Shown one piece after another: positions 7,378-19,504 of a stretch of 64,000 bases of DNA; positions within the stretch are counted from its first letter, which is position 1, and each line of letters begins with the position of its first letter. The DNA is from an uncultured Dialister sp. (lineage in GTDB: Bacteria > Bacillota > Negativicutes > Veillonellales > Dialisteraceae). Location of the stretch: positions 58,062-122,061 of the forward strand of contig UQJW01000005.1 of the NCBI GenBank assembly GCA_900541485.1, read 5' to 3'. A program made the translations under genes and the position numbers. Below the pieces are notes generated by a model that worked only from the letters and a program-made list of their open reading frames with translations, did no database searches and was not told the origin of the DNA.

Positions 7378-10300
7378 TTACGGTAATACGTCTTCCGGAG
7401 TTTCTTCCACAACCGGTTTAATCGGTTCGCCCTTATGCTCTACCGAGAGCTTACGGTAACGGGACATACCTGTTCCGGCAGGAATGAGTTTGCCGATAAT
7501 GACATTTTCCTTCAAGCCGAGAAGCGGATCTTCTTTTCCTTTGATTGCTGCTTCGGTAAGTACTCGTGTTGTCTCCTGGAAAGAAGCGGCGGAGAGGAAA
7601 GAGTCGGTAGCAAGTGCCGCCTTGGTCGTACCGAGAAGCAGGTTCTCTCCGACAGCCGGTTCTTTTCCTTCATCTTCCAAACGCTGGTTCTCTGCACGAT
7701 AAGAAACAATATCCACTGTTTCACCGGGAAGCCATGCGGAATCACCGGGGTTCAGGATTTTGATTTTTCTCAGCATCTGGTGAACAATGATTTCTATGTG
7801 TTTATCATTGATTTCAACACCTTGGGAACGATATACCTTCTGAACTTCTTTTACAATATAATTCTGTGTGGCCTTCACGCCGAGAACACGAAGAATATCG
7901 TGAGGATTGATGTTACCTTCAATCAGGCGGGTGCCTGCTTCGATAACCTGTCCTTCTTCTACGGAAATTCTCTTTCCGAACGGAATCTTATAGGTATCCG
8001 AAGTTTCTTCATTTGTTACGGTAATGATTTTGATATTTGCATTTTCCGAAGAATCTTCAATCGATACCGTTCCGGCAATGTTGGAAATGATAGCATTTCC
8101 TTTCGGCTTGCGGGCTTCGAACAATTCTTCGACACGCGGCAGACCTTGTGTGATATCTTCCGCCGATGCAACACCGCCTGTATGGAATGTACGCATCGTC
8201 AGCTGTGTACCCGGTTCGCCGATGGACTGGGCTGCAATAATACCTACAGATTCACCGATTTCTACATGGCGTCCCGTAGCCAGGTTACGGCCGTAGCATT
8301 TTGCACAAATGCCGTGCTCGGACTGGCAGGTAAGAATGGAACGGACACGGAGAGAATCATAGTGCTTTTCGATTTCTGCCGCCTGGTCATCAGAGATTTC
8401 TTCATTCTTTTTCACGATGACTTTTCCTGTTTCGGGATTCAATACATCTTCTACAGAACAGCGGCCGGAAATACGATCGGCAAGCGACTCGATAAGTCGT
8501 CCCATTTCCGTAATTTTACGAACTTCAATTCCCTTTACCTGGTCCATGCGGACACGAATCAGCGGAATATCGGCTTTGAGAATTTTCTTTATCGCCGCAT
8601 CATCAATAACTGTATCAGCAGGAAGAATTTCTTTTCCTTTCCGGTCAAGAGCGGCCTCTTCCAGCTTAGCATCCCGGAAATGTACGGTCAGATGGTGCTT
8701 CATGGCACGATCATATTCATTGATTGCCTCTGTTACATCAAAAGCAACCGTTTCCGTTGTACTTTCTTCTTCTCCCGGAATTGTTATCGTTACGGAGTCG
8801 ATGAGATTCTTATTCATAAGAACGACATCTTCGGCATCGATAGTTTTTCCTTTGACCAAAAGAATTTCTCCGCTGCGGCGGTTCAGAATGTCTTCTTCCA
8901 AAATGGAACCGATCAGCTTATTCTTTTGTTCATTATAGATATTCCGGACAGCCGGACGGGAAGCTATGAGATTCAATTCTCTGTCAAAGTTCAGTACCTG
9001 GACATCACAATCTTCTTCACGGACAATGACATCTTGCGATACATCGACAAGACGGCGTGTCAGATAGCCGGAATCGGCCGTACGGAGTGCTGTATCGGCA
9101 AGACCTTTGCGGGCACCGTGGGAGGACGTAAAGTAATCGAGTACCGTCAATCCTTCACGGAAGTTTGCTTTAACAGGAAGTTCTACCGTTTTACCTGAGG
9201 TATCGGCAATCAGACCGCGCATACCTGCGAGCTGGCGAATCTGGTTATCGTTACCGCGAGCCCCTGACTGGGCCATCATGGTCAGCGGATTCATCTTTGT
9301 CATGGAAGCTTTCATGGCCTCACCGACATCGTTGGTCGCTTTTTCCCAAATTTTGACGACTTTCCTGTATCTTTCTTCTTCTGTCATAAGACCGCGGCGG
9401 TAGAATTTTTTAACCTTTTCTACCTGCTTGTCACTTTCGGACAAGATATGATCTTTCTTTTCCGGTACGGCTACGTCGTAAATGCCGATGGAAATACCGG
9501 AAATCAATGCGTAGTGGAACCCGAGTGCCTTGATGGAGTCAAGAAGATCACCGGTTGCCTTAAATCCGAGTTTCTTGAAGCAGTCATTGACAAGTTTACC
9601 CATCTGCTTTTTACCGATGGTAACACCAAGTCCGGTGGTGCCGTCATTCCGCTTATAGAAGAAACGGAGTTCTTCGGGAATAGCATAGTTGAAAATGAGA
9701 CGTCCCGGTGTAGTTACAACAAGACCGTGTCCGGGCACTTCTACCTTGATAAAGTCGTGTATGCCCACCTGTTTCAATGCGTAAGCAAGCATCACTTCAT
9801 CATAATTCGTATAAGCATGGAACTTGGAGGAATCCAGTGCGTCTTCCTCTTCTTTATCTTCTTTGACAATCGTCAGGTAGTAAGATCCGAGAATCATATC
9901 CTGAGAGGGGATGGCCACCGGTTTTCCGTCTTTAGTGGACAAAATATTATTGATAGACAGCATCAGTGTTCTTGCTTCCGCCTGTGCTTCTACGGAAAGT
10001 GGCAGGTGGCACGCCATCTGGTCACCGTCAAAGTCCGCATTGTAGCCGGGGCACACGAGAGGATGCAATTTAATCGCTCTGCCTTCCCAGAGAATCGGTT
10101 CAAAGGCCTGAATGCCCAAACGGTGAAGCGTCGGTGCACGGTTAAGAAGTACGGGATGTTCTTTGATAACATCGCCCAATACGTCCCACACTTCAGGTGC
10201 TAATTTATCCACCTTTTTACGGGCTACTTTCAAATTGCTTGCCATTTCCCGTTTAATAAGTTCATGCATGATAAACGGCTTGAATAATTCAATGGCCATT

Positions 10301-11382
10301 TCCTTAGGCAATCCGCACTGGTACATCTTAAGTTCCGGACCTACTACGATAACGGAGCGGCCCGAATAGTCTACACGTTTTCCGAGGAGGTTCTGACGGA
10401 AACGTCCCTGTTTCCCTTTGAGCATATCGGAAAGAGATTTGAGAGGTCTGTTTCCCGGTCCACTTACGGCTCTGCCGCGGCGGCCGTTATCGATAAGGGC
10501 ATCGACAGCTTCCTGGAGCATACGTTTTTCATTGCGGACAATGATTTCCGGTGCACCCATACCCATCAAACGTTTCAGTCGGTTATTTCTGTTAATGACA
10601 CGACGATACAAATCATTTAAATCGCTGGTAGCAAACCGGCCACCGTCAAGTTGTACCATCGGACGGAGATCCGGCGGAATAACAGGAAGCACGGTAAGAA
10701 TCATCCATTCCGGTTTATTTCCGGAGTGCAGGAATGCTTCTACTTCCTCCAAACGGCGGATACTGCGTATCCTGCGCTGGTTACTGCTGCTTTCCACATC
10801 TTCTTTCAATTGTTCTTCCAAAGCGAGAAGATCGAGGTTCTGCAAAAGTTTTTGGATTGCTTCTGCCCCCATCTGTGCTTTAAATGAACCTGCGCCGTAT
10901 TCCTGGACAGCCTGCTGGTATTCCTGTTCATTCAGTACCTGCTTGTCCTGGAGTTTTGTATCGCCTTTATCGATAACGATATAGGCTGCGAAATAAAGAA
11001 CTCTTTCCAGCTGACGGGGAGATACATCAAGAATCAGTCCGATACGGCTCGGTGTGCCCTTGAAATACCAGATATGGGATACAGGACATGCCAACTCGAT
11101 ATGACCCATTCTTTCACGGCGGACCTTAGAGCTCGTAACTTCGACACCGCACTTATCGCAGACCGTGCCTTTGTAACGCATTTTTTTATACTTACCGCAT
11201 TTACATTCCCAGTCCTTGGTCGGTCCGAAAATTCTTTCGCAGAAAAGACCGTCTGTTTCAGCCTTCAGAGTGCGGTAGTTAATTGTTTCCGGCTTTGTGA
11301 CTTCCCCATGAGACCATTCTTTGATCTTTTCCGGAGAAGCGATACCGATTTTCATAGAGTCAAATTCATTTACATCTAACAA
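7378..11382 (-). CDS. rpoC: DNA-directed RNA polymerase subunit beta'
   Basis: 1334 residues. This subunit carries most of the catalytic centre of RNA polymerase. The N-terminal zinc site is C60, C62, C75 and C78 (ECKCGKYKK...GTVCDKCGV). The catalytic magnesium motif NADFDGDQM lies at 448-456. The second zinc site includes EEDCDV and the cluster [11 protein letters not shown], followed by [17 protein letters not shown] of the trigger loop and bridge region. The gene lies 23 bp downstream of rpoB and shares its promoter. Downstream is a terminator, not the usual rpsL-rpsG-fusA-tuf set. Confidence 0.98.
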   Translation of the reverse strand: MLDVNEFDSMKIGIASPEKIKEWSHGEVTKPETINYRTLKAETDGLFCERIFGPTKDWECKCGKYKKMRYKGTVCDKCGVEVTSSKVRRERMGHIELACPVSHIWYFKGTPSRIGLILDVSPRQLERVLYFAAYIVIDKGDTKLQDKQVLNEQEYQQAVQEYGAGSFKAQMGAEAIQKLLQNLDLLALEEQLKEDVESSSNQRRIRSIRRLEEVEAFLHSGNKPEWMILTVLPVIPPDLRPMVQLDGGRFATSDLNDLYRRVINRNNRLKRLMGMGAPEIIVRNEKRMLQEAVDALIDNGRRGRAVSGPGNRPLKSLSDMLKGKQGRFRQNLLGKRVDYSGRSVIVVGPELKMYQCGLPKEMAIELFKPFIMHELIKREMASNLKVARKKVDKLAPEVWDVLGDVIKEHPVLLNRAPTLHRLGIQAFEPILWEGRAIKLHPLVCPGYNADFDGDQMACHLPLSVEAQAEARTLMLSINNILSTKDGKPVAIPSQDMILGSYYLTIVKEDKEEEDALDSSKFHAYTNYDEVMLAYALKQVGIHDFIKVEVPGHGLVVTTPGRLIFNYAIPEELRFFYKRNDGTTGLGVTIGKKQMGKLVNDCFKKLGFKATGDLLDSIKALGFHYALISGISIGIYDVAVPEKKDHILSESDKQVEKVKKFYRRGLMTEEERYRKVVKIWEKATNDVGEAMKASMTKMNPLTMMAQSGARGNDNQIRQLAGMRGLIADTSGKTVELPVKANFREGLTVLDYFTSSHGARKGLADTALRTADSGYLTRRLVDVSQDVIVREEDCDVQVLNFDRELNLIASRPAVRNIYNEQKNKLIGSILEEDILNRRSGEILLVKGKTIDAEDVVLMNKNLIDSVTITIPGEEESTTETVAFDVTEAINEYDRAMKHHLTVHFRDAKLEEAALDRKGKEILPADTVIDDAAIKKILKADIPLIRVRMDQVKGIEVRKITEMGRLIESLADRISGRCSVEDVLNPETGKVIVKKNEEISDDQAAEIEKHYDSLRVRSILTCQSEHGICAKCYGRNLATGRHVEIGESVGIIAAQSIGEPGTQLTMRTFHTGGVASAEDITQGLPRVEELFEARKPKGNAIISNIAGTVSIEDSSENANIKIITVTNEETSDTYKIPFGKRISVEEGQVIEAGTRLIEGNINPHDILRVLGVKATQNYIVKEVQKVYRSQGVEINDKHIEIIVHQMLRKIKILNPGDSAWLPGETVDIVSYRAENQRLEDEGKEPAVGENLLLGTTKAALATDSFLSAASFQETTRVLTEAAIKGKEDPLLGLKENVIIGKLIPAGTGMSRYRKLSVEHKGEPIKPVVEETPEDVLP

Positions 11383-11405
11383 TTGTTTAGCGCTCCTTTC
11401 CGGAA

Positions 11406-14400
11406 TCAGGCTTCAGGGTCATCTGCAAGACCCGCTTCAATATCAACATCAGTTTCAGTAAAGGACGAATCTTCAGGTTCATCGGCAGTAACTTCCGCCT
11501 CAAGAGTATCGTTAAAGGAAGCGACATCATTTACCTGCGTGCCTTTCCCTTCCCCGGAAATATTGGATTCCATAGCTCCGCGGGATGCCGAAACGGCATC
11601 GTCACCTTCCATGGCCTCCTTTACTTCTTCTTTGCGGAAACGTCCGCCGCCGAAGCCCTGTTCTAAATCAGATTCATCTAATTCCTTCAGTACAACTTCT
11701 TCATTGTTTTCATTTAAGATTCTGACGTCAAGTCCGATAGACTGGAGTTCTTTCATAAGTACTTTGAAAGATTCCGGTACTCCCGGATTCGGGATATTTT
11801 CCCCTTTGACAATCTTTTCATAAGCTTTGACACGGCCGATGACATCATCGGATTTTACCGTCAGGATTTCCTGCAGTGTATAGGCAGCACCATACGCTTC
11901 CAATGCCCAAACTTCCATTTCGCCGAAACGCTGTCCTCCGAACTGTGCTTTACCGCCGAGCGGCTGCTGGGTTACAAGTGAATACGGGCCTGTGGAACGG
12001 GCATGAATCTTATCATCTACCAGATGATGGAGCTTCAGCATGTATTTCCAACCGATAGTGACCTGTCCGTCCAGCTTTTCACCGGTACGGCCGTCATACA
12101 AATCAGACTTCGCATTGACAGGAAGTCCTGCCGCTGCCAGTGTTGCCGCGAGATCTTCATCACGGCAACCGTCAAAGACGGGGGTCGCTATATGGATACC
12201 CGAGTCTGTCGGTTCCGGCATGCCGTAAGTATCAAAGTCATATCCTGCAGCACGGAGTCTCTTCTCCATAATCTTCGCCTGTTTGGGATCTTTTTGTGCG
12301 GCTTTGATTTCTTCCCCAAGCATATGGCATGCCCAGGATAAGTGGATTTCAAGAATCTGTCCTATATTCATTCGGGACGGAACGCCGAGAGGATTCAAAA
12401 CTAAATCGACAGGACGTCCGTCAGGCGTAAAGGGCATATCTTCGACAGGCATAATGCGAGAGCATACGCATTTGTTCCCGTGGCGGCCTGCCATTTTATC
12501 GCCTTCACGAATCTTACGCTTCTGTGCAATATAGACTCGGACAAGTTTATTGACTCCCGGAGCAAGCTCATCACCGTTTTCACGGGTAAATACCTTAACA
12601 TCAACAACTTTACCGAATTCACCGTGCGGCACACGTAAAGAGGTGTCCCGGACTTCTCTTTCCTTATCTCCGAAAATAGCTCTGAGAAGTCTTTCTTCAG
12701 GAGTAAGTTCCGTTTCCCCCTTCGGTGTTACCTTCCCGACCAGGATATCTCCCGGACGTACGTCGGCACCGATACGGATAATACCGTTTTCGTCAAGGTC
12801 CTTTAATGCATCTTCCCCGACAGAGGAAAGCTGGCGTGTAATTTCTTCTTCGCCCAGCTTTGTATCACGGGAGTCGCATTCGTATTCTTCAATATGGATA
12901 GATGTATATAAATCATCTTTGCAGAGCCGTTCGGAAATAAGAACAGCATCTTCGTGGTTATAGCCTTCCCAAGATACAAAGGCAACAAGGACATTATGTC
13001 CCAATGCAAGCTCACCGCCATCGGTCGCCATACCGTCTGCCAGCGTTTGTCCCGCTTCTACACGGTCTCCCTTATAAACGATAGGACGCTGGTTTATGCA
13101 GGTGCTCTGGTTGGAACGCATGAACTTAATTAAATCATAATTATCATATTCGCCATTATCCGCCTTAACGGTAATTGTGCGCCCTGTAATTTCAGTGACC
13201 ACACCGGAGCGTTTCGCAAGAACGCAGACACCCGAGTCCTGTCCTGCTACCCATTCCATTCCGGTTCCTACAAGCGGTGCTTCCGGACGGAGAAGCGGAA
13301 CTGCCTGGCGCTGCATGTTTGCGCCCATGAGGGCACGGTTCGTATCATCGTGTTCCAAAAACGGGATAAGGGATGTACCGATGGAAACGACCTGCTTAGG
13401 TGATACGTCCATCAGATCGACTTCTTCAGGGAGCGCTTCCAATACATCAGCACCACGGCGGCAAGCCACATAACGGTCCACAAATTCACCGTTTTCTTTC
13501 AGCACTTCACTCGCCTGGGCTATGATTTTGTCTTCTTCCACATCAGCCGTTACATACTTGCATTCATCAGTAACATGATGTGTCTTGGGATCCACAAGAC
13601 GGTACGGTGTTTCTATAAGACCATACTTGTTCACAATTCCGTAGTTGGAAAGAGAGGAAATCAGACCGATATTCGGACCTTCCGGTGTTTCTACCGGGCA
13701 CATACGCCCATAGTGGGAATAGTGTACGTCACGAACCTCAAATCCCGCACGTTCTCTGGAGAGACCGCCCGGTCCCAATGCAGAAAGACGGCGTTTATGT
13801 GTCAGCTCTGCCAGCGGATTTGTCTGATCCATAAACTGGGAAAGCTGGGAACTTCCGAAGAATTCCTTTATAGCGGCAACTACGGGACGGATATTGACCA
13901 GTGCCTGGGCTGTCATTTTATCCTGATCCTGGGTCGTCATTCTTTCACGGACAACACGCTCCATACGGGATAAACCGATACGGAACTGGTTCTGCAAAAG
14001 TTCACCGACAAGACGGACACGGCGGTTTCCTAAATGATCTATATCATCGGGGCGGCCGTAACCTTGAATCATATTGAGCAAATACCCGACAGTGGCAATG
14101 ATATCCACTCTGTCCAAAGTGCGGAAATTATCATCATGCATACCGCTGGAAGCAATCACTTTGACCGGTGTACCGTCCTCTTTCTGAGTCATGACTTCCA
14201 CCATTTCACTGTGGCTGAAGACCCCGCTCTTACGGATGATTTCCAAAGCTTCATCATCAATGATGGCGTTGGCACGGATAATAACTTCACCCGTTTCCGT
14301 ATCGACAATCGGACCTTCCGTTCTGTGTCCTTTCAAACGGTTTTCCCAGGATAATTTCTTATTTAATTTATACCGTCCCACTTTTGCCAAATCGTAACGG

Positions 14401-15197
14401 CGGGGATCGTAAAAGAAATTACGAAGCAGGGTAATACCGCTTTCTTCCGTAGCCGGTTCGCCGGGGCGCAGCTTTTTGTAAATTTCAATAAGTGCTTCTT
14501 TCGTCGTTGTCGTCTGGTCTTTTTTCAATGTTTCTTCGATATGGATATCGTTATTGAAAAGCTCCATGATTTCTTCATTGGACGAAAAACCTAATGCACG
14601 GATCAGATAAGTGACCGGCATTTTTCTGTTGCGGTCAATACGGACGAAAACGACACCGTTAGCATCTGTTTCCAATTCAATCCAGGCTCCGCGGTTCGGA
14701 ATCAGCTGGGCCGAATAGATTTCTTTACCGTAGGTATCCATTTCCTTCTTGTAATAAACGCCGGGGGAACGAACAAGCTGGGATACGATAACACGTTCCG
14801 CACCATTGATAATAAATGTCCCCGTATTCGTCATAATCGGGAAATCTCCCATAAAGAGATCGTGTTCTTTAATTTCGCCGGTCTCTTTATTGACGAGCTG
14901 GACCTTCACCTGCAGCGGCGCGGAATACGTAGCATCTCTAGATTTACATTCATCAATGCTGTACTTTTCTTTCTTGAAATAGTATTCCCCGAAATGAAGC
15001 GCCCACTTATGGGCACTGTCTTCAATCGGAGAAATATCCGCAAATACATCTTTTAACCCTTCCTCACAGAACCATTCATAAGACTTGGTCTGCAAATCGA
15101 GGAGATGGGGCATCCCCAAAACCTCTTGAGATCTGGCGTAGGTATATCTTTTTTTCTTACCTACTTGGACGGGTCTGAACATTTTGCTGTTGGGCAT
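11406..15197 (-). CDS. rpoB: DNA-directed RNA polymerase subunit beta
   Basis: The frame opens at 15224, but the start at 15197 ([18 protein letters not shown]) is preferred because AAAGGGTGAGG precedes it at ribosome-binding distance. This gives 1263 residues. The rifampicin pocket [20 protein letters not shown] and [10 protein letters not shown] reads wild type, with the D, H and S positions linked to resistance intact, so the enzyme should be rifampicin-sensitive. The C-terminus carries an acidic tail after the FGGGRF motif. No rplJ-rplL genes precede it: the upstream neighbour is rubredoxin, behind its own terminator. Confidence 0.98.
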   Translation of the reverse strand: MPNSKMFRPVQVGKKKRYTYARSQEVLGMPHLLDLQTKSYEWFCEEGLKDVFADISPIEDSAHKWALHFGEYYFKKEKYSIDECKSRDATYSAPLQVKVQLVNKETGEIKEHDLFMGDFPIMTNTGTFIINGAERVIVSQLVRSPGVYYKKEMDTYGKEIYSAQLIPNRGAWIELETDANGVVFVRIDRNRKMPVTYLIRALGFSSNEEIMELFNNDIHIEETLKKDQTTTTKEALIEIYKKLRPGEPATEESGITLLRNFFYDPRRYDLAKVGRYKLNKKLSWENRLKGHRTEGPIVDTETGEVIIRANAIIDDEALEIIRKSGVFSHSEMVEVMTQKEDGTPVKVIASSGMHDDNFRTLDRVDIIATVGYLLNMIQGYGRPDDIDHLGNRRVRLVGELLQNQFRIGLSRMERVVRERMTTQDQDKMTAQALVNIRPVVAAIKEFFGSSQLSQFMDQTNPLAELTHKRRLSALGPGGLSRERAGFEVRDVHYSHYGRMCPVETPEGPNIGLISSLSNYGIVNKYGLIETPYRLVDPKTHHVTDECKYVTADVEEDKIIAQASEVLKENGEFVDRYVACRRGADVLEALPEEVDLMDVSPKQVVSIGTSLIPFLEHDDTNRALMGANMQRQAVPLLRPEAPLVGTGMEWVAGQDSGVCVLAKRSGVVTEITGRTITVKADNGEYDNYDLIKFMRSNQSTCINQRPIVYKGDRVEAGQTLADGMATDGGELALGHNVLVAFVSWEGYNHEDAVLISERLCKDDLYTSIHIEEYECDSRDTKLGEEEITRQLSSVGEDALKDLDENGIIRIGADVRPGDILVGKVTPKGETELTPEERLLRAIFGDKEREVRDTSLRVPHGEFGKVVDVKVFTRENGDELAPGVNKLVRVYIAQKRKIREGDKMAGRHGNKCVCSRIMPVEDMPFTPDGRPVDLVLNPLGVPSRMNIGQILEIHLSWACHMLGEEIKAAQKDPKQAKIMEKRLRAAGYDFDTYGMPEPTDSGIHIATPVFDGCRDEDLAATLAAAGLPVNAKSDLYDGRTGEKLDGQVTIGWKYMLKLHHLVDDKIHARSTGPYSLVTQQPLGGKAQFGGQRFGEMEVWALEAYGAAYTLQEILTVKSDDVIGRVKAYEKIVKGENIPNPGVPESFKVLMKELQSIGLDVRILNENNEEVVLKELDESDLEQGFGGGRFRKEEVKEAMEGDDAVSASRGAMESNISGEGKGTQVNDVASFNDTLEAEVTADEPEDSSFTETDVDIEAGLADDPEA

Positions 15198-15248
15198 TCC
15201 ACGCCTCACCCTTTCCTTCCACACACAAATTCATAACTTTGAAATGAG

Positions 15249-15288
15249 GAAAAACAAAGCAAGGTCAAATAACGTATAACCTTGCTTT
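15249..15288 (-). promoter_or_regulatory. Terminator-like hairpin in the rpoBC leader
   Basis: In the transcribed strand AAAGCAAGGT (15288-15279) pairs perfectly with ACCTTGCTTT (15265-15256) across a 13-nt loop and is followed by GTTTTT. It lies about 50 nt upstream of the rpoB start and downstream of the predicted promoter. The form is that of an intrinsic terminator, so it may attenuate rpoBC transcription. No competing antiterminator fold was established. Confidence 0.6.
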
Positions 15289-15332
15289 CCTATACATTTC
15301 CAAAACTGTAAATAAAACTTTCACGAAATATT

Positions 15333-15361
15333 ATTATAATATATTAAATTACTTATTTCAA
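15333..15361 (-). promoter_or_regulatory. Promoter of rpoBC
   Basis: TTGAAA (15361-15356) and TATAAT (15338-15333) are separated by exactly 17 bp, predicting a start near 15326 and a leader of about 130 nt. The remaining AT-rich stretch up to 15607 shows no open frame and no further element that I can support. Confidence 0.75.
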
Positions 15362-15607
15362 CAAAATCGCCCGATTTACACACTAAGAATTATTTTATAT
15401 AACCCGAAAGCTTTTATCTTGTATAAAATTATTCTTTTGCTATATAAAACTTTTCTATTACTTAATTTTCCTCTTGCAATTTTTGTTAAAATATGCTTTC
15501 GGTTTATTCTATCATTTAATTCTTTTCTTTGCAAATTATTTGCCGCCGCAGCTTATGTAATTTTATTTTCTCTCTGGATACATATATAAAAGATATTAAA
15601 AAAGGCA

Positions 15608-15646
15608 CAAAAAAAGCGCCCCGTCATTTTAAGCGGGGTCGCTTTT
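15608..15646 (-). terminator. Terminator behind rubredoxin
   Basis: Arms 15612-15623 and 15634-15646 (AAAAGCGCCCCG paired with CGGGGTCGCTTTT, one bulged T), followed on the minus strand by a T-run. It isolates the pyruvate carboxylase-rubredoxin unit from rpoBC. Confidence 0.88.
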
Positions 15647-15653
15647 CATTGAA

Positions 15654-15818
15654 TCAATTTTCGTAAACTTCAAATTCTTCTTTACCTACTCCGCAAAGAG
15701 GACATTTGAAATCATCGGGCAAATCTTCCCATTTAGTTCCCGGTGCAATTCCGTTATCCGGATCTCCCAAAGCTTCATCATACACCCATCCGCAAGCTTT
15801 ACAAACGTATTTTTTCAT
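15654..15818 (-). CDS. Rubredoxin
   Basis: 54 residues starting [20 protein letters not shown]. The iron is bound by four cysteines in two CxxCG-type knuckles: C6 and C9 (CKACG), and C39 and C42 (CPLCG). It is a cytoplasmic one-electron carrier, in anaerobes often the donor to oxygen- or peroxide-reducing enzymes. The start has GGAGT upstream. The gene begins 77 bp after the pyruvate carboxylase stop with no terminator between, so it is probably the last gene of that unit. Length and spacing match the family exactly. Confidence 0.95.
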   Translation of the reverse strand: MKKYVCKACGWVYDEALGDPDNGIAPGTKWEDLPDDFKCPLCGVGKEEFEVYEN

Positions 15819-15895
15819 TTTCTACTCCTTTTCCGGACCTTCCGGTCCTTACCCATTTTTATTTATAGCGGATTTAAAATCCGTTATTACTGAAA

Positions 15896-18800
15896 TTATT
15901 CTACCACCATGAGGAGATCGCCGGATTCAATCCTCATTCCCGGTTTTACATGAATCTCACTGACAATTCCGTCTGCCGGAGATGTAATCGTCGTTTCCAT
16001 TTTCATGGCTTCCGTAACGATGACAGGTTCTCCTTTTCCGACATGACTTCCTTTTTCAACAAGAAGTTTTACGACAGATCCTGACAGTGTGGCTCCGATT
16101 TCTCCCGGTATATCTTTATCTGCTTTTCTGGAAGTCACGGCCGCATCAGCCATATGCTTGTCATGCACCTTAATCTCCCGGGGCATACCGTTCAACTCAA
16201 ACTGGATTCTTCTGTTTCCTTCCCCGTCAGCTTTACTTACACCGTCAAGGCGTATCAGGAGCATTTTCCCTTCTTCTATATTAACCCGGATTTCTTCTCC
16301 CGGCTTCATACCGAAGAAGAAAGTCGGTGTATCCAAAACAGATAAATCACCGAATTTATGGAATCTGTCCATATAGTCGGCAAATACCTTCGGATAGATG
16401 CAATAAGAAGAAATATCCTCTTCCCGTAAAGGCATATTTTTCTCTTTCATTTCTTCTTTGACTTTTGCGAAATCTACATCTGCCGGGCGGGATTCCAAAT
16501 GCGGTTTTTCTCCGCGGAGAATAATTTTCTGCAACTTTTCAGGGAATCCGCCATAGGGTGTCCCCAATTTCCCGTCAAAGAAATCCACCACCGACTGCGG
16601 GAAATCCAAAGTATTTCCTTTTTCGTAAATATCGTCCTCAGTCAATCCGTTTTGCACCATAAAGAGTGTCATGTCTCCCACCACTTTAGATGACGGTGTG
16701 ACTTTGATAATATCCCCGAACATCATATTCACTTTTGCATACATACGGCAAACTTCGGGCCAACGGTCACCCAGTCCCACTGCCGTCGCCTGCTGGCGCA
16801 GGTTGGAGAACTGTCCTCCCGGCATTTCATGCTGGAATACTGTGGTGTTCGGGCTTACCAGTTTACTGTCTACCCCTGCATAGTAAGGACGGACAGCCTG
16901 CCAGTACCGGTCAATCGTTTCCAGTGCGTCAATGTCAAGTTTCGGCTGACGGGGATGATTTTGCAACGCATAGTACATCGCCGTCATGGAAGGCTGGCTC
17001 GTGCCGTTGGAAAGAGCTCCTGTTGCCACATCGACGATATCGACTCCCGCCTCAACCGCTTTCGCATAGCTGTAGAGCGTAAGTCCGCCGCCTTCGTGAC
17101 TGTGCAGATGAACGGGCAAATCGACAGCGTCCTTTAATGCGGAAACCAGAGCATATGCGGCTTCAGGCTTCAAAAGTCCCGCCATATCCTTAATGGCAAT
17201 AATATTAGCCCCTGCCTTTTCCATTTCTTTCGCAAGGTCTGTGTAATATTTTAAAGAATATTTTTGCCGTGCCGGATCCATAATGTCCCCGGTGTAGCAG
17301 AAGCAGGCCTCTGCAAGCTTGCCCTGTTTCCTGACTTCGTCAATGGAAATGGTCATATGGGAAAGCTGGTTCAAACAGTCGAAAATGCGGAATACATCGA
17401 CACCGTTATCTGCCGCCCGGTCAATGAAATGACGGACTATATTTTCCGGATAATTCGTATAGCCTACCGTATTGGCACCGCGGGTCAGCATCTGGAATAA
17501 AATATTCGGTGCCGCCTTTCTCATTTGACGGAGACGGTCCCAAGGGCTTTCGTCAAGAAAACGGTACGCTACATCAAAAGTAGCACCGCCCCAGTTTTCA
17601 AAGGAAAAGAGCTGCGGTACATGACGCGCCGTATAGCGGATTGCATTCATGATATCATGCGTTCTCACACGAGTAGCCAAAAGCGACTGGTGGGCATCAC
17701 GATACGTGGTGTCCATGAACATGACCTCTTTTTGGTCTTGCACCCATTTTGCAAATTTCTCCGGCCCCAGCTTATCCAAAAGCTGCCTGGTTCCTTCAGG
17801 CACCGGCGATTCATCGGAAGGAAGCTGCGGTACATCGGCAAAATCAGGTTTGTCCTGATGACCGGCTCCTGCATAACCGTTTACGGTAATATCTCCGATA
17901 TAATACAACAGCTTGGTTCCCCTGTCGCTTATGAGGTGACTGTCCTCTAAAAGCTGCGGGTGCTTATCTATATAATTGACATCACAAAGCCCTTCGGCAA
18001 AATCTTTTGTGCGCAATACATTTTGAAGGAAATAAATATTTGTTTTTACGCCGCTGATACGGAATTCGTCAAGACAGCGGAGCATACGGTGAATCACATC
18101 GGCAGGATGGAGTGCATGAGCTGTCACTTTGACGAGGAGGGAATCATAATACGGTGTAATTACGGCTCCCGTATAGGCCGTTCCCGCATCAAGACGGATG
18201 CCGGGGCCGCCACCGGAGCGGTATGCCACAATTTTACCCGTATCGGGCATAAATTGGTTTTTCGGATCTTCCGTTGTGATACGGCACTGGACAGACACGC
18301 CTTTAAACCAGATATCCGGCTGCAGACCGATGGCAATTTCCTCACTGTCCAGCGAGTAGCCTTCGGCAATCAGTATCTGTGTCTTTACAATATCCACATC
18401 GGTAATCATTTCCGTTACGGTATGCTCAACCTGTACACGGGGATTGACTTCAATGAAATAGAAATGCTTTTCGTCTTCATCAACTAAAAATTCTACTGTT
18501 CCGGCATTCAAGTAGCCTACATTTTTCATCAGCTTGACTGCGGCTTCACAGATGTCATTCCGCAAACTTTGAGGCAAAGACCAGGCAGGCGCCATTTCTA
18601 TGACCTTTTGATGACGGCGCTGTATCGAACAGTCTCTTTCAAAGAGATGCACCACATTTCCCGCTTCATCGCCTAAAATCTGAACCTCGATATGCTTCGG
18701 ATTCATGACGCACTTTTCTACATACACTTCGTCATCACCGAAAGCCATTTTCGCTTCCGACTTGGCTCTGTGATAAGCTTCCTCAAGATCTTCCATGCGG

Positions 18801-19324
18801 TCTACATTTCTCATACCGCGGCCGCCGCCGCCATTGACCGCTTTAATCATGACGGGGAAACCATGCTCTTCCGCAAATGCCTTAACTTCAGAGAAATCAC
18901 GGACAGCGCCTTTTGTGCCGGGGATTCTCGGAATATCCGCTTTTTCCGCCTGGATACGGGCATTCACCTTATCGCCGAACATAATCAGATGCTCTACTCT
19001 CGGGCCGATAAAGATGATTCCTTCCTCTTCGCACCGTTTTGCCAATTTGGCATTTTCCGCGAGAAATCCGTAACCCGGATGGATGGCATCAACATGATGC
19101 TCCTTACAAATGCGGATGATATCCTCAATATCGAGATAGGCATCAATGGGTTTGTCATTTTCACCCACCAAATAAGCCTCATCGGCACGGTTGCGGTGAA
19201 GCGACAACACATCTTCCTTAGAATAAATCGCTACCGTTCTGATACCCAGCTCATTACATGCCCGAAACACACGAATGGCGATTTCGCCACGATTCGCTAC
19301 CAAAACCTTATTAATTTTTCTCAT
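15896..19324 (-). CDS. pyc: Pyruvate carboxylase
   Basis: 1142 residues from the ATG at 19324, chosen over 19351 because AGGGGG lies 7 bases before it. It converts pyruvate, bicarbonate and ATP to oxaloacetate. The order is biotin carboxylase with ATP-grasp (about 1-450; KAVNGGGGRGMR), carboxyltransferase barrel (about 520-790; MDTTYRDAHQSLLATRVRT), a linker domain and the biotinyl domain with lysine in VTEAMKMET near the C-terminus. All four modules on one chain mark it as the single-polypeptide type. It probably feeds the reductive branch to malate, fumarate and succinate or propionate. Rubredoxin follows on the same strand. Confidence 0.97.
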   Translation of the reverse strand: MRKINKVLVANRGEIAIRVFRACNELGIRTVAIYSKEDVLSLHRNRADEAYLVGENDKPIDAYLDIEDIIRICKEHHVDAIHPGYGFLAENAKLAKRCEEEGIIFIGPRVEHLIMFGDKVNARIQAEKADIPRIPGTKGAVRDFSEVKAFAEEHGFPVMIKAVNGGGGRGMRNVDRMEDLEEAYHRAKSEAKMAFGDDEVYVEKCVMNPKHIEVQILGDEAGNVVHLFERDCSIQRRHQKVIEMAPAWSLPQSLRNDICEAAVKLMKNVGYLNAGTVEFLVDEDEKHFYFIEVNPRVQVEHTVTEMITDVDIVKTQILIAEGYSLDSEEIAIGLQPDIWFKGVSVQCRITTEDPKNQFMPDTGKIVAYRSGGGPGIRLDAGTAYTGAVITPYYDSLLVKVTAHALHPADVIHRMLRCLDEFRISGVKTNIYFLQNVLRTKDFAEGLCDVNYIDKHPQLLEDSHLISDRGTKLLYYIGDITVNGYAGAGHQDKPDFADVPQLPSDESPVPEGTRQLLDKLGPEKFAKWVQDQKEVMFMDTTYRDAHQSLLATRVRTHDIMNAIRYTARHVPQLFSFENWGGATFDVAYRFLDESPWDRLRQMRKAAPNILFQMLTRGANTVGYTNYPENIVRHFIDRAADNGVDVFRIFDCLNQLSHMTISIDEVRKQGKLAEACFCYTGDIMDPARQKYSLKYYTDLAKEMEKAGANIIAIKDMAGLLKPEAAYALVSALKDAVDLPVHLHSHEGGGLTLYSYAKAVEAGVDIVDVATGALSNGTSQPSMTAMYYALQNHPRQPKLDIDALETIDRYWQAVRPYYAGVDSKLVSPNTTVFQHEMPGGQFSNLRQQATAVGLGDRWPEVCRMYAKVNMMFGDIIKVTPSSKVVGDMTLFMVQNGLTEDDIYEKGNTLDFPQSVVDFFDGKLGTPYGGFPEKLQKIILRGEKPHLESRPADVDFAKVKEEMKEKNMPLREEDISSYCIYPKVFADYMDRFHKFGDLSVLDTPTFFFGMKPGEEIRVNIEEGKMLLIRLDGVSKADGEGNRRIQFELNGMPREIKVHDKHMADAAVTSRKADKDIPGEIGATLSGSVVKLLVEKGSHVGKGEPVIVTEAMKMETTITSPADGIVSEIHVKPGMRIESGDLLMVVE

Positions 19325-19463
19325 GGAAATCCCCCTCATGTATGGACACACCTTTTCACTACCTATATTTATTATTGTACTTACCGCCGCTCTTTATTTC
19401 AATAGACGGATATTTAAAATAGCGGCAGGGAAATAAAATATCCGGGGCGGCTCAAAAAGCGTA

Positions 19464-19494
19464 AAGAAAAAGCGGGGCTTTTTACCACCGCTTC
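19464..19494 (-). terminator. Terminator behind the 2-hydroxyacid dehydrogenase
   Basis: AAGCGG (19470-19475) pairs with CCGCTT (19488-19493), with T-rich sequence on the minus strand beyond. It lies just past the stop codon; the stem is short. Confidence 0.55.
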
Positions 19495-19504
19495 TCTTGA
19501 AACG

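Noticed and set aside
7435..9198. 587-codon open frame on the plus strand
   Set aside because: It is wholly antisense to rpoC, with a low-complexity, cysteine- and phenylalanine-rich translation and no ribosome site. It is a shadow of rpoC codon use.
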